This document shows, piece after piece, positions 1 to 9,148 of a stretch of DNA of 64,000 nt. The position numbers and the translations under genes are program-made. Each line of letters opens with the position of its first letter. Position 1 is the first letter of the stretch. Origin of the DNA: Kitasatospora sp. NA04385 (GTDB lineage: Bacteria > Actinomycetota > Actinomycetes > Streptomycetales > Streptomycetaceae); contig NZ_CP054919.1 in assembly GCF_013364235.1 (NCBI RefSeq), forward strand, positions 206,134 through 270,133, written 5' to 3'. The notes beneath the pieces were generated by a model. The model made no database searches, was not told the DNA's origin, and was given only the letters and a program-made list of their open reading frames with translations.

Positions 1-513
1 GGCTGGCAGAACGCCTGGAGCCTGGACCCGGCGACCGGCACCTGGACCGGCTCCACCAACCCGCCGACCGGGACGTCCACCCTGAGCAGCGCCAACAGCG
101 GGCTGCTGATGGACGTCAGCGACAACTCCACCGCCGACGGCGGCAAGGTCATCCAGTGGCCGGGCAACAACGGCGCCAACCAGAAGTGGGCGCTGACCCG
201 GGTCGGCGGGAACGTCTACACGCTCACCAACCTGCGCAGCGGCAAGTGCCTGGAGGTGCCCGCCGGGTCCGTCCCGACGGAGGCCGTCCAGCTCGACCAG
301 TCGACCTGTACCGGCGCGGCCCACCAGCAGTGGGCGTTCAACGCCGCCGGCGCGTACTCCTCGCCCGGGAACACCTCGTACCAGCTGGTCAACCTGGCCA
401 GCGGCCTGGTCGCCGACGTCTCGGGCGGGGCCACCGGGCAGGGGGCCGCGGTCATCCAGTACCGCGCCAACTCCGGCACCAACCAGGTCTGGAACCTGCG
501 CCCCGCCTCCTGA
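1..513 (+). CDS. Secreted protein, C-terminal part with ricin-type beta-trefoil lectin (5' end outside window)
   Basis: The reading frame is open from base 1, so only the C-terminal 170 residues are seen. They contain a ricin-type lectin module with the repeated signature of Q-x-W boxes (GANQKWAL, AAHQQWAF, GTNQVWNL) and the usual G-K-C-L-E-V segments. Such modules bind carbohydrate and are attached to secreted actinobacterial glycosidases, so the missing part is probably a glycoside hydrolase or similar enzyme. The sequence before the lectin (GWQNAWSLDPATG) does not let me name a family. It lies 77 bp upstream of the GH59 gene on the same strand and may be co-transcribed with it. Confidence 0.85.
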   Translation, partial: GWQNAWSLDPATGTWTGSTNPPTGTSTLSSANSGLLMDVSDNSTADGGKVIQWPGNNGANQKWALTRVGGNVYTLTNLRSGKCLEVPAGSVPTEAVQLDQSTCTGAAHQQWAFNAAGAYSSPGNTSYQLVNLASGLVADVSGGATGQGAAVIQYRANSGTNQVWNLRPAS

Positions 514-590
514 CCGCCCCGCCTCCTGACCTCCCCCCACCCCCGGCCCGTTGCACCTCCCCTGACCGTCCACCCCGGAAGGGAACCCCC

Positions 591-3044
591 ATGCGCAACG
601 CCTTACTCACCAGCAACCGGCACGTCGGACGGCTCGCCGCCCTGACCGCCGCGGTCCTCGCCGCCGCGACCCTGAACGCCGTCGCGCCGCAGTCGGCGGA
701 GGCCGCCACCAGCACGACGATCACCGCGGACGGCAACGGCGGCGGCCGGGTCTTCGACGGCATCGGCGCCATCAGCGGCGGCGGCGGCAACTCCCGCCTG
801 CTGGCCGACTACCCCGAACCGCAGCGCGGCCAGCTCCTCGACTACCTGTTCAAGCCCGGCTACGGCGCCGACCTCCAGATCCTCAAGGTCGAGATCGGCG
901 GCGACACCAACTCCACCGACGGCGCCGAGGCCAGCCACATGCACACGGCCGACACCGTGGACTGCGGCCAGGGCTACGAGTGGTGGCTGATGGAACAGGC
1001 CAAGGCCCGCAACCCCGACGTCAAGCTGGCCGGCCTGTCCTGGGGCGCGCCCGGCTGGGTCAACCCCAGCAGCAACTACTTCTACACCGACAACGCGATC
1101 ACCTACCTCACGAAGTGGCTGGACTGCGCGAAGCAGCACCACCTGGCGATCGACTACCTCGGCGGCTGGAACGAGCGCTACTACGGCGGCGACAGCACCG
1201 CGATCTCCTGGTACCAGAAGCTCAGGACGACGCTGAACGACAAGGGCTACGCCTCAGTCAAGATCGTCGGCGGCGACAACAACTGGTCCGTCGCCAACGA
1301 CATGGCGGCCAACCCCGGCCTCAAGTCGGCGGTCGACATCGTCGGCGTGCACTACGCGTGCGGCTACGGCGGCTCCTTCACCTCCTGCCCCTCGAACGCG
1401 ACCGCGCAGTCGCTCGGCAAACCGCTCTGGGCCTCCGAGAACGGGTCGGAGCACTACGACACCAGCGCCCCGGCCGTCGCCCGGGCGATCAACCGCGACT
1501 ACATCGACGGCCGGATGACCTCGTACATCAACTGGCCGCTCATCGGCTCGGCGTACCCCAACCTGAACTTCTCCTTCACCGGCATGGCGGTGGCCGACCA
1601 GCCCTGGTCCGGCCAGTACGACATCGGCCGGACGACCTGGGTCACCGCCCAGACCACCCAGTTCACCAAGCCCGGCTGGCAGTACCTCGACGCCGCCAGC
1701 GGCTACCTCGGCGGCAACCGCGCCAACGGCAGCTACACCACGCTGAAGTCGACGAACGGCTCCGACTACACCACGGTCGTCGAGACGGTAGACGCCGGGG
1801 CACCGCAGAGCGTGGACATCGCCACCACCGGCGGGCTCTCCGGCGGCACCGTCCACGTGTGGGCCACCGACGTCAACTCGACCGACCCCGCCGACTGGTT
1901 CGTGCGGCAGCCCGACATCACCCCGTCCGGCGGGCACTACAGCGCGACCCTCCAGCCCGGCCGCGTCTACACCTTCACCACCACCCTGCCGGCCGGCGCC
2001 AAGGGCACCGCGGCCTCCCCGCCCCGCGGGCAGCTGTCCCTGCCCTACGGCGACAGCTTCGAGACCGCCGCCACGACCACCTCGCCGAAGTACTTCACCG
2101 ACATGAACGGCGCCTTCCAGCGCAGCGCGTGCGGCGGCGGGCGAGCCGGTTCCTGCCTGCGCCAGGTGGCACCCGCGACGCCGGTCCGCTGGACCGACGA
2201 GCCCTACAACGCGCCCTACACCTTCCTGGGCGACGCCGCGTGGAGCGACTACACCGTCGCCACCGACGTCCTGCTGGAGCAGCCGGGCACCGTCGAGGTC
2301 CTCGGCCGGGTCATGCGGCAGGGCAAGAACAACAACGGCCTGGACGGCTACCACCTGCGGGTCGGCGACACCGGGGCCTGGTCGATCGTCAAGACCGACC
2401 TGGGCTGGCACACCACCACCCTGGCCTCCGGCACCACGGCGGCGCTCGGCACCGGCCACTGGCACACCATCGCGCTGACCGTGCAGGGCTCCACCCTCAC
2501 CGCCCGGGTGGACGGCACCGTCCTCGGCAGCGCGAGCGACTCCACCTACCCCAGCGGCCAGGCCGGGCTCGGCGTGGGCGGCTACCAGACCGACCAGTTC
2601 GACAACTTCGCCGTCACGCCCGGCCCCGGCGCCGCCGCGCACTCCGGCCGGATCGCCTCCGCGCTGGCCGGCAAGTGCGTCGGCGCCGGTGCGGTGAGCG
2701 CCACGAACGCCGACGACAACGGCAACCCTGCCCAGCTCCGCGACTGCGCCGACCGGGCCGACCAGCAGTGGGTCTGGGCCAACGGCGCGCTGAGCCACGA
2801 CGGCCTGTGCCTGGACGTGTCCGGCGCCGCCACCGCCAACCTCACCAAGGTCGTCCTGTGGGAGTGCAACGGCGGTGCCAACCAGAAGTGGCAGCCGCAG
2901 CCCGACGGCACGCTGAAGAGCGCGCTCCCGGCGGCCTCGCCCGGCATCTGCCTGGACGATCCGGCCTACAGCACCACCAACGGCACCCAGTTGGTCGTCT
3001 ACACCTGCAACGGCGGTGCCAACCAGCGCTGGCAACTGCCCTAG
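591..3044 (+). CDS. Secreted GH59-type galactocerebrosidase with C-terminal ricin lectin
   Basis: The predicted protein has 817 residues. Its signal peptide runs to about residue 37 (cleavage near AEAAT). The catalytic region has features of galactosylceramidase/endo-galactosidase family GH59. DGIGAISGGGGNSR is near the mature N-terminus. The likely acid/base Glu lies in LGGWNERYYGG and the likely nucleophile Glu in LWASENGSE. A lectin-like beta-sandwich (about residues 480-680) follows, then a ricin module with QQWVW and NQKWQ boxes. The ATG at 591 was chosen because it follows a purine-rich GGAAGGGA and starts the signal peptide. Codon 5 is the rare Leu codon TTA, so translation may depend on the bldA tRNA. 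The family assignment is from motifs; the exact substrate (galactosylceramide or a beta-galactan) is inferred. Confidence 0.85.
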   Translation: MRNALLTSNRHVGRLAALTAAVLAAATLNAVAPQSAEAATSTTITADGNGGGRVFDGIGAISGGGGNSRLLADYPEPQRGQLLDYLFKPGYGADLQILKVEIGGDTNSTDGAEASHMHTADTVDCGQGYEWWLMEQAKARNPDVKLAGLSWGAPGWVNPSSNYFYTDNAITYLTKWLDCAKQHHLAIDYLGGWNERYYGGDSTAISWYQKLRTTLNDKGYASVKIVGGDNNWSVANDMAANPGLKSAVDIVGVHYACGYGGSFTSCPSNATAQSLGKPLWASENGSEHYDTSAPAVARAINRDYIDGRMTSYINWPLIGSAYPNLNFSFTGMAVADQPWSGQYDIGRTTWVTAQTTQFTKPGWQYLDAASGYLGGNRANGSYTTLKSTNGSDYTTVVETVDAGAPQSVDIATTGGLSGGTVHVWATDVNSTDPADWFVRQPDITPSGGHYSATLQPGRVYTFTTTLPAGAKGTAASPPRGQLSLPYGDSFETAATTTSPKYFTDMNGAFQRSACGGGRAGSCLRQVAPATPVRWTDEPYNAPYTFLGDAAWSDYTVATDVLLEQPGTVEVLGRVMRQGKNNNGLDGYHLRVGDTGAWSIVKTDLGWHTTTLASGTTAALGTGHWHTIALTVQGSTLTARVDGTVLGSASDSTYPSGQAGLGVGGYQTDQFDNFAVTPGPGAAAHSGRIASALAGKCVGAGAVSATNADDNGNPAQLRDCADRADQQWVWANGALSHDGLCLDVSGAATANLTKVVLWECNGGANQKWQPQPDGTLKSALPAASPGICLDDPAYSTTNGTQLVVYTCNGGANQRWQLP
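603..605 (+). promoter_or_regulatory. In-frame TTA (bldA-type) codon in the GH59 signal peptide
   Basis: Codon 5 of the GH59 gene is TTA. In Streptomyces, TTA is read only by the bldA tRNA, which accumulates late, so a TTA this early usually makes expression depend on development. The codon is seen directly; the control is inferred from the genus rule. Confidence 0.7.
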
Positions 3045-3053
3045 CGGTCACCC

Positions 3054-3099
3054 GACCGGTCCGGCCCCGCCTCCGGAGGGAGGCCGGTCCGGGCCGGTC
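3054..3099. terminator. Probable transcription terminator hairpin
   Basis: A long imperfect inverted repeat lies just after the GH59 stop. The outer arms start GACCGGTCCGG and end CCGGGCCGGTC, and an inner GCCTCC/GGAGGC stem sits inside. The epimerase-like gene converges from the other side, so it could serve both directions. Confidence 0.6.
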
Positions 3100-3117
3100 G
3101 ACGTTCCGGCGGCCCGT

Positions 3118-3966
3118 TCAGACACCCGTTCCGGCGCCCGTCCCGGCGCTCGTCGCGGTGATCCGCAGCTCCCAGCGCAGCGTCCCGCCGGGCGGCACCA
3201 CCGCGGCCTCGTCCGGTCCGGCCTCGGCGAGGTCGAAGACGGAGCCGAGCATGGGCTCGACGCCGATGCTCCGGTAGGGGGCCGGGGCCGGGGAGCCGCG
3301 CAGGTTGCGCCACAGCGCCACCGAGAGCGGGACGCCGGGGTCGGCGCGCAGCGACATCGTGAGCGTGTCGGGGCCGTCGGTGACGGTCACGCTCGGGCAG
3401 CCGGTGAGGACGGCGCCGACGGCGGTGCCGTCGTCGGGGCCGAGCCGGTCCAGGCGCAGGCCGCGAGGTGCGGGCCAGCGGCCGGTGACGTGCCGGGCGC
3501 CGACGGGCCAGGGCTGTTCCAGCAGCCGGGCCGCTTCGGGGAAGAGCCGGGTCGCGGTGCCTTCGGGCGCGCCGAGGCGGGCGTCGGGGCTGAGGTCGAG
3601 CAGCGCGTGGGCGGCCCACACGAAGCGGTAGCCCGGCTCGGCGCGCAGCTCGTACCCGGCGCGCAGCCCGGCCGGTCCGCTCTCGACGCGGCGGCGCAGC
3701 CTGAAGTCGGGGCACTCCACCAGGTCGGTGCCGCCGTCGCGCCGCCAGGGGCGGGACCAGGCGTCGCCGTGGTCGGGGGTGCCGCGCACGGTCGGGACGC
3801 ACTCCTCCAGCCCTCCGGCGTCGACGAAGGCGTCGCCGGGGCGGGCGGTGGCGCGGGCCGGGTCGGGGCGGTGCCAGAGCCATTCGCGGCCGCCGGCCCG
3901 CAGGGAGGTCCAGCGGCCGCCGTGCGGCAGGTCGGTGCGGGCCGTGACCGGCTGGTTCGTCACCAT
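3118..3966 (-). CDS. Aldose 1-epimerase-like protein (mutarotase fold)
   Basis: A 282-residue protein, last gene of the operon 6650-3118. Its sequence resembles galactose mutarotase/aldose epimerase-like proteins: conserved GGRW near the N-terminus, an internal RWxLRI beta-strand near the C-terminus, and the overall length. Such enzymes interconvert alpha and beta sugar anomers. The ATG at 3966 overlaps the end of dgoD by 7 bp, which indicates translational coupling. The role inferred from context is to supply the right anomer of galactose, or a related sugar, to the oxidative pathway. The family call is moderately confident; catalytic His/Glu residues were not assigned with certainty. Confidence 0.7.
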   Translation of the reverse strand: MVTNQPVTARTDLPHGGRWTSLRAGGREWLWHRPDPARATARPGDAFVDAGGLEECVPTVRGTPDHGDAWSRPWRRDGGTDLVECPDFRLRRRVESGPAGLRAGYELRAEPGYRFVWAAHALLDLSPDARLGAPEGTATRLFPEAARLLEQPWPVGARHVTGRWPAPRGLRLDRLGPDDGTAVGAVLTGCPSVTVTDGPDTLTMSLRADPGVPLSVALWRNLRGSPAPAPYRSIGVEPMLGSVFDLAEAGPDEAAVVPPGGTLRWELRITATSAGTGAGTGV

Positions 3967-5105
3967 TCCGCGAACGACCCGTCGCTGTGGTGCCAGACGG
4001 GGTTGCGCCAGCGGTGGCCGGTCTCGGCGGCGCGGCGGACGGCGTCCTCGTCGATGTCGATGCCGAGGCCCGGGCCGGTGGGCCGGGCGGCGTGGCCGTC
4101 GGTGAAGCGGAACGGCTCGGGGTCGAGCAGGTAGTCCAGGAGGTCGTTGCCCTGGTTGTAGTGGATGCCGAGGCTCTGTTCCTGGATGAGGAAGTTCGGT
4201 GTGGCGAAGGCGAGTTGGAGGTTGGCGGCGAGGGCGATCGGGCCGAGCGGGCAGTGCGGGGCCATCGTGACGCCGTGGGTCTCGGCCAGGGCGGCGATGC
4301 GCCGGACTTCCGAGATGCCGCCGGCGTGCGAGGGGTCGGGCTGGGCGACGGCGATGCCGGCGGCGAGCACGTCGCGGAAGTCCGCGCGGGAGTAGAGCCG
4401 TTCGCCGACGGCCAGCGGGACGGAGGTCGAGTCGACGAGGCTGCGCAGGTCGCGGGAGTGCTCGGGGAGGACGGGCTCCTCGACGAACAGCGGGTGCAGG
4501 GGCTCCAGCAGGGGCAGCAGCCGCCGGGACATGGCGGTGGACATCCGGCCGTGGAAGTCGACGGCCACGTCGCGCTCGTCGCCGATCGCCTCGCGAACGG
4601 CGGCGACCCGGTCGACGACGGCCTGGGTCCGGGCCGGGGTGTCGATGGGGCGCAGCTGCGCCGAGCCGTTCATCTTGACGGCGGTGAAGCCCGCCTCGAC
4701 CTGGGCCCGGGCGAGTTCGGCGACGTCGGCGGGGCTGTCGCCGCCGATCCAGGCGTACACCCGGACCCGGTCGCGGACGTGGCCGCCGAGCAGCTGGTGG
4801 ACGGGGACGCCGTGCGCCTTGCCGGCGATGTCCCACAGGGCCTGGTCGATGCCGGCGACCGCGCTGGAGAGCACCGGGCCGCCCCGGTAGAAGCCGCCCT
4901 TGGTGAGGGTCTGCCAGTGGTGCTCGATGCGCAGCGGGTCCGCGCCGACCAGGTAGTCGGCGAGTTCGCCGACCGCGGCCCGCACCGTCTCGGCGCGGCC
5001 CTCGACGACGGGCTCGCCCCAGCCGGTGATCCCCTCGTCGGTGGCGATGCGCAGGAACAGCCAGCGCGGGGCGACGAGGAACGTCTCCAGTGATGTGATC
5101 TTCAT
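3960..5105 (-). CDS. dgoD: D-galactonate dehydratase (enolase superfamily)
   Basis: A 381-residue protein very similar along its length to E. coli DgoD, from MKITSLETFLVAPRW through WRNPVWHHSDGSFAEW. It dehydrates D-galactonate to 2-keto-3-deoxygalactonate in the De Ley-Doudoroff route. Expected active-site elements are present: metal-ligand Asp and catalytic His in VDFHGR, metal ligands in FVEEPVL and VGERL, and catalytic His in APHCPLGPIAL. It overlaps the regulator gene upstream by 4 bp and the epimerase-like gene downstream by 7 bp, forming a tight operon. Its substrate could reach it from galactose released by the secreted GH2 and GH59 enzymes. The name is from recalled homology, not a search. 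Confidence 0.93.
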   Translation of the reverse strand: MKITSLETFLVAPRWLFLRIATDEGITGWGEPVVEGRAETVRAAVGELADYLVGADPLRIEHHWQTLTKGGFYRGGPVLSSAVAGIDQALWDIAGKAHGVPVHQLLGGHVRDRVRVYAWIGGDSPADVAELARAQVEAGFTAVKMNGSAQLRPIDTPARTQAVVDRVAAVREAIGDERDVAVDFHGRMSTAMSRRLLPLLEPLHPLFVEEPVLPEHSRDLRSLVDSTSVPLAVGERLYSRADFRDVLAAGIAVAQPDPSHAGGISEVRRIAALAETHGVTMAPHCPLGPIALAANLQLAFATPNFLIQEQSLGIHYNQGNDLLDYLLDPEPFRFTDGHAARPTGPGLGIDIDEDAVRRAAETGHRWRNPVWHHSDGSFAEW

Positions 5106-5818
5106 TCGGGCTCTCTCCGAGCGGCTTCGTCCGTCAGGTGGTGGAGGTCGGCGGCGGCCTGGGCGAGCAGGGCGTGGACGGCGCGGGCGGCCGCCTCCGG
5201 CTCGCGGGCGCGCACCGCGTCGAGGACGGCCCGGTGGGCGGGGACGGCGTCGGAGCCGTGGTCGGAGCCGTGCACGAGGTGGTCGCGCACCCGCAGGCCG
5301 GCCTCGATCACGACCTCCATCCGGGTGAGGAGTTCGTTGTGGGCGGCGGCCAGCAGCGCGCGGTGGAAGGCGAGGTCGGCCTCGACCGCGGCCTGGGCGT
5401 CGTCGCCCGCGGCGGCCATCTGCCGCAGCGCGTCCTCCAGCGCGGCGAGGTCGGCCTCGTCGCGGCGCTCGGCGGCCAGCCGGGCGCCGGCCGGCTCGAC
5501 GATGGCGCGGACTTCGCCGAGGTTGTCGAGGAAGGCGGCGTCGGGGGTGCCCAGGCCCTGCCAGCGCAGCAGGTCGCCGTCCAGCAGGTTCCAGTCGGAG
5601 CGGGGCCGCACGAAGGTGCCCCGCTTCTGGCGGGAGTCGATCAGCCCCTTGGACGCCAGCACCCGCAGCGCCTCGCGCACGACGGTCTTGCTGACCCCGA
5701 GTTCCCGCTCGATCTGGTCGGGGGAGATCGAGTCGCCCGGGGCGTGGACGCCGCGCAGGATCCGTTCGCCGATGATCTCGACGGCCTGTCCGTGCAGTCC
5801 TCGGGCCGGCCGGTTCAT
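5102..5818 (-). CDS. FadR-subfamily GntR regulator (DgoR-like)
   Basis: A 238-residue protein. The N-terminal winged helix (about residues 5-75) carries the GntR signature GVSKTVVREALRVLASKGL. The C-terminal all-helical FCD domain (about 95-225) has the metal/effector residues typical of the family (DLAFHRALL, HRAVLDAV). It sits between the SDR and dgoD genes in one operon, with its stop overlapping the dgoD start. By analogy with DgoR, the effector is probably a sugar acid such as galactonate. The start is supported by a GGAGGAGAG ribosome site directly upstream. The target operator is probably in the 6651-6760 promoter region, but I could not define it. Confidence 0.9.
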   Translation of the reverse strand: MNRPARGLHGQAVEIIGERILRGVHAPGDSISPDQIERELGVSKTVVREALRVLASKGLIDSRQKRGTFVRPRSDWNLLDGDLLRWQGLGTPDAAFLDNLGEVRAIVEPAGARLAAERRDEADLAALEDALRQMAAAGDDAQAAVEADLAFHRALLAAAHNELLTRMEVVIEAGLRVRDHLVHGSDHGSDAVPAHRAVLDAVRAREPEAAARAVHALLAQAAADLHHLTDEAARREPE

Positions 5819-5882
5819 CGCTCTCCTCCGGTCGCGGTGCGCGGGGTGGTCGTGCGCGCCCGTGCAGGGCGGTACCGCGCGG

Positions 5883-6650
5883 TCACGAGGAAGCCTTGAC
5901 CACGGACCAGCCGCCGTCCACCACCAGGTTCGCGCCGGTGACGTAGGAGGCGTCCGAGGAGGCGAGGAAGGCCACGGCCGCCGCGACCTCCTCGGGCCGG
6001 CCGAAGCGCTTGGCCACGGTCTCGGCGACGCTGTCGGCCCGTCCCGCCTCGTCCACCCGGTCCCAGGCGGCGGTCATGATCGGCCCGGGCAGGACGGTGT
6101 TGACCCGCACCTGCGGGCCGTACTCGACGGCGAGTTGACGGCCCATCGCGCACAGCGCGCCCTTGGCGGCGGCGTACGCGGGGTGGCCCGGCAGGCCGAC
6201 CAGCGCGTGGACGGACGAGGTGAGCACGATCGAGCCCCCGGTGTCCCGCAGCGCCCCGGCGAAGGCCCGGACCGCCAGCCAGGACGCCTTGAGCGTCACG
6301 CCCAGCTGGGTGTCCCATTCGGCCTCGGTGAGCTCGTGGGCGGGCTTGACGACGACGGCGTAGGCGTTGCTGTGCAGCACGTCCAGCCGTCCGTAGCGGT
6401 CGGCGACGTGCGCGGCCAGCGCGTCCCACATCGCGGCGGAGGTGACGTCGCCGTGCCGGTACTCGGCCCGGCCGCCCTCCCTCCTGATCGCTTCGGCCAC
6501 GGCTTCCCCGGCGGCGTCGGCGATGTCGACGGCCACGACGGCCGCCCCTTCGGCGGCCAGTCGTCGCGCGGTGGCGGCACCGATGCCGCTGGCGGCACCG
6601 GTGATCAGGGCGACCCGGCCCTGGAATCTTCGGCAGGTCTTCTCGGTCAC
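5883..6650 (-). CDS. SDR-family NAD(P)-dependent sugar dehydrogenase
   Basis: A 255-residue classical short-chain dehydrogenase: cofactor motif TGAASGIGAATA, SSVH with the catalytic Ser, and YAAAKGAL with the Tyr-x3-Lys pair. It is the first gene of the operon with the FadR-type regulator, dgoD and the epimerase-like gene. A galactose (or fucose) 1-dehydrogenase, or a 2-keto-3-deoxy sugar-acid dehydrogenase, is the likely activity; the sequence alone does not decide. GTG 6650 is chosen because homology starts right after it. A longer reading to ATG 6758 would run through AT-rich promoter-like DNA. Confidence 0.88.
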   Translation of the reverse strand: MTEKTCRRFQGRVALITGAASGIGAATARRLAAEGAAVVAVDIADAAGEAVAEAIRREGGRAEYRHGDVTSAAMWDALAAHVADRYGRLDVLHSNAYAVVVKPAHELTEAEWDTQLGVTLKASWLAVRAFAGALRDTGGSIVLTSSVHALVGLPGHPAYAAAKGALCAMGRQLAVEYGPQVRVNTVLPGPIMTAAWDRVDEAGRADSVAETVAKRFGRPEEVAAAVAFLASSDASYVTGANLVVDGGWSVVKASS

Positions 6651-6841
6651 GCCACCACCGTAGCGCTTGTGATTAATTATGCAAATACCCGGCGATGAAA
6701 CGGGAGCCGAGCTGGGCCGCATGCTCATTCGTGCGCGGAAATCGCACTCTGTGAGCATCTATTGACGCGAATCGCCAACTAGGCTGCACTGGTGGGCAGT
6801 TCACCGACAAAGCCGACAGGTCCACACCGATGGAGGCGTCG
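6651..6841. promoter_or_regulatory. Divergent promoter region between the dgoD operon and the GH20 gene
   Basis: This 190-bp spacer is markedly richer in A/T than its surroundings. The stretch around 6667-6688 (TTGTGATTAATTATGCAA) carries a CATAAT -10-like hexamer reading toward the SDR operon. It could also hold an operator for the operon's FadR-type regulator, although I see no clean long palindrome. Toward GH20, TTGACG (6762-6767) and TAGGCT (6780-6785) are only 12 bp apart, so that pair is not a convincing promoter. A GGAGG at 6832-6836 is the GH20 ribosome site. Confidence 0.4.
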
Positions 6842-8875
6842 ATGCGCATCCGGTCCGTCCTGCTCGCCACCCTCTGCACCGCGGCCGCCCTGGTGCTGCC
6901 CGCACTCACCGCCGCACCACCCGCCAACGCCGCGACCGGCGTCCCGCAGACCGTTCCCGCGCTGCGCCAGTGGACCGCCGCAAGCGGCGCGTTCACCGTC
7001 ACCGCGGCCACCCGGATCGTCGTCGATCCGGCCTACCGCAGCCGACTCGCGGACGAGGCGGCGACCTTCGCCGACGACCTCGGCGCCCTGGAGGGCCGCC
7101 CGGTCAGCGTGGTCACCGGCCCGGCCGCCGCCGGGGACATCGCGCTCACCCTCGGCGACGGCGCACTGCCCGCCGAGGGCTACCGGATGACCGTCGGAAC
7201 CGGCATCGCGATCAGCGCGGCCACCGACACCGGCGCCTTCTACGGCACCCGCACGGTCCTCCAACTCCTCCACCGGTCGGCCACCGTACCGGCCGGAACC
7301 GCGGTGGACTGGCCCACCAAGTCCGAGCGCGGCCTGATGATCGACCAGGGCCGGAAGTTCTTCACCGTCGACTGGGTGAAGCAGCACATCAAGGAGCTGG
7401 CCTACCTCAAGCTCAACTACTTCCACTTCCACCTGTCGGACACCTTCGGCTTCCGCCTGGAGAGCTCCACCCACCCGGAGATCGTCTCCGCCGACCACTA
7501 CTCCAAGCAGGACATCGCCGACCTGGTGGCCCTCGGACAGAAGTACCACGTCACCATCGTCCCCGAGATCGACACCCCCGGGCACATGAACACGGTCCTC
7601 GCCGCCCACCCGGAACTGAAGCTGAGGAACAGCTCCGGCGCGGCCAGCGCCGAATTCATCGACCTCTCGCTGCCCGGCACGTACACCCTGGTCAAGGACC
7701 TGATCAACGAGTACCTGCCGCTCTTCCCCGGCCCCTACTGGCACATCGGCGCCGACGAGTACGTCACCGACTACGGCCAGTACCCGCAACTGCTGGCCTA
7801 CGCCCGCGCCAGCTACGGCGCGAACGCCACCGCCAAGGACGCCTACTACGGCTTCGTCAACTGGTCCGACGCCCTCGTCCGGGCGGGCGGCAAGACCACC
7901 CGGATGTGGAACGACGGCATCAAGTCCGGCGACGGCACCGTCACCCCGAACGCCGACATCCTGGTCGAGTACTGGTACGACTACGGCCTCACGCCCCAGC
8001 AGTTGGCCGCGGCCGGACACACCGTCGCCAACGAGTCCTGGACGCCCACCTACTACGTGCTCGGCGGCGCCAAACCCGACACCAGGTGGATGTACGAGAC
8101 CTGGACACCGGACCTGTTCCAGGGCGGCACCACCCTCGACGACCCCACCCGCAACCCCGGTTCGCTGCTCCACGTCTGGTGCGACAACCCGGCCGCGGAG
8201 ACCGAGGAGCAGATCGCCGCCGGCATCACCTACCCGCTGCGCGGACTCGCCCAGCAGACCTGGGGCTCCCCCAAGCCCGCCGCCGACTACGCCGCCTTCA
8301 CCCCGATCGTCACCGCCGTCGGCCACAACCCGGCCTGGCCCGGCCTCTCCCAACCGGGCAACCTGGCCCGCAACCGCCCCACCACCGCCTCCAGCACCGA
8401 GACCGCCGACTTCCCCGCGGCCTCCGCCACCGACGGCGACGGCGCCACCCGCTGGTCCAGCGCCTACCGCGACCCGCAGTGGCTCCAGGTCGACCTCGGC
8501 TCCACCCGAACCGTCAACCGGGTGGTCCTGCGCTGGGAGGCCGCGTACGGGAAGTCCTTCCAGATCCAGCTCTCCGACGACGCCGCCACCTGGCGCACCG
8601 TCTACACCACCACCACCGGGACGGGCGGCGTCCAGGACCTCACCGGCCTGACCGGCACCGGCCGCTACATCCGGATGTACGGCACCCAGCGCGGCACCGC
8701 CTACGGCTACTCACTCCACGAATTCGAGGTCTACGGAGGCCCGTCGAGCGGCATCCACACCCTCACCGCGGGCGGGAAGGCCCTGGACGACCCCGCCTCC
8801 TCCACCGCCGACGGCACACCGGTCGCCCAGCAGGCGCCCACCGGCGCGGCCCTGCCGGACCGGCCGCTCACCTGA
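6842..8875 (+). CDS. Secreted GH20 beta-N-acetylhexosaminidase with F5/8-type (CBM32) domain and vestigial lectin tail
   Basis: A 677-residue protein. The signal peptide ends near PANAAT. A GH20 N-terminal domain (about 35-150) is followed by the catalytic barrel with KSERGLMIDQGRKFF, HFHLSDTFGFR, PEIDTPGHM and the Asp-Glu catalytic pair in WHIGADEY (near residue 302). A discoidin/F5-8C carbohydrate-binding module follows (about 505-640: ARNRPTTASS...YSLHEFEVYGG). The last ~40 residues look like the first third of a ricin module (TLTAGGKALDDPASS) and stop without its Q-W boxes. It cleaves terminal GlcNAc/GalNAc outside the cell. The ATG at 6842 has GGAGG 5 bp upstream. Confidence 0.92.
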   Translation: MRIRSVLLATLCTAAALVLPALTAAPPANAATGVPQTVPALRQWTAASGAFTVTAATRIVVDPAYRSRLADEAATFADDLGALEGRPVSVVTGPAAAGDIALTLGDGALPAEGYRMTVGTGIAISAATDTGAFYGTRTVLQLLHRSATVPAGTAVDWPTKSERGLMIDQGRKFFTVDWVKQHIKELAYLKLNYFHFHLSDTFGFRLESSTHPEIVSADHYSKQDIADLVALGQKYHVTIVPEIDTPGHMNTVLAAHPELKLRNSSGAASAEFIDLSLPGTYTLVKDLINEYLPLFPGPYWHIGADEYVTDYGQYPQLLAYARASYGANATAKDAYYGFVNWSDALVRAGGKTTRMWNDGIKSGDGTVTPNADILVEYWYDYGLTPQQLAAAGHTVANESWTPTYYVLGGAKPDTRWMYETWTPDLFQGGTTLDDPTRNPGSLLHVWCDNPAAETEEQIAAGITYPLRGLAQQTWGSPKPAADYAAFTPIVTAVGHNPAWPGLSQPGNLARNRPTTASSTETADFPAASATDGDGATRWSSAYRDPQWLQVDLGSTRTVNRVVLRWEAAYGKSFQIQLSDDAATWRTVYTTTTGTGGVQDLTGLTGTGRYIRMYGTQRGTAYGYSLHEFEVYGGPSSGIHTLTAGGKALDDPASSTADGTPVAQQAPTGAALPDRPLT

Positions 8876-9148
8876 CCCCACCCGCCGACCGCCCGCGGGA
8901 CCCCGCCCCGCCCATGGGGACCACCACCCGGTACGACTTCAACGAGCAGGTCACCGCCCAGGGCCTCGAGGAAACCGCGGACGCACGCGCCGGCCGGAAG
9001 TCCACCCTCGGGCCCGGACCGGCCCGCGCGCCGCGGGCTCGAACCCTTGCGCTCAAAATGGTATATCGAATATTATCCAGGGGTGGTCCATCGGCGGCTC
9101 GGGTGAGTCGCACACGCACCGCATTCGACACACCCCTCGGAGCCGAGC

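Noticed and set aside
1254..3035. Long minus-strand reading frame opposite the GH59 gene
   Set aside because: Gly/Val/Arg-rich composition without domain features; it is a shadow of the GH59 gene in GC-rich DNA. Many similar long antisense frames were ignored for the same reason.
6762..6785. TTGACG/TAGGCT as a promoter for the GH20 gene
   Set aside because: Only 12 bp between the hexamers, too short for a sigma-70-type promoter.
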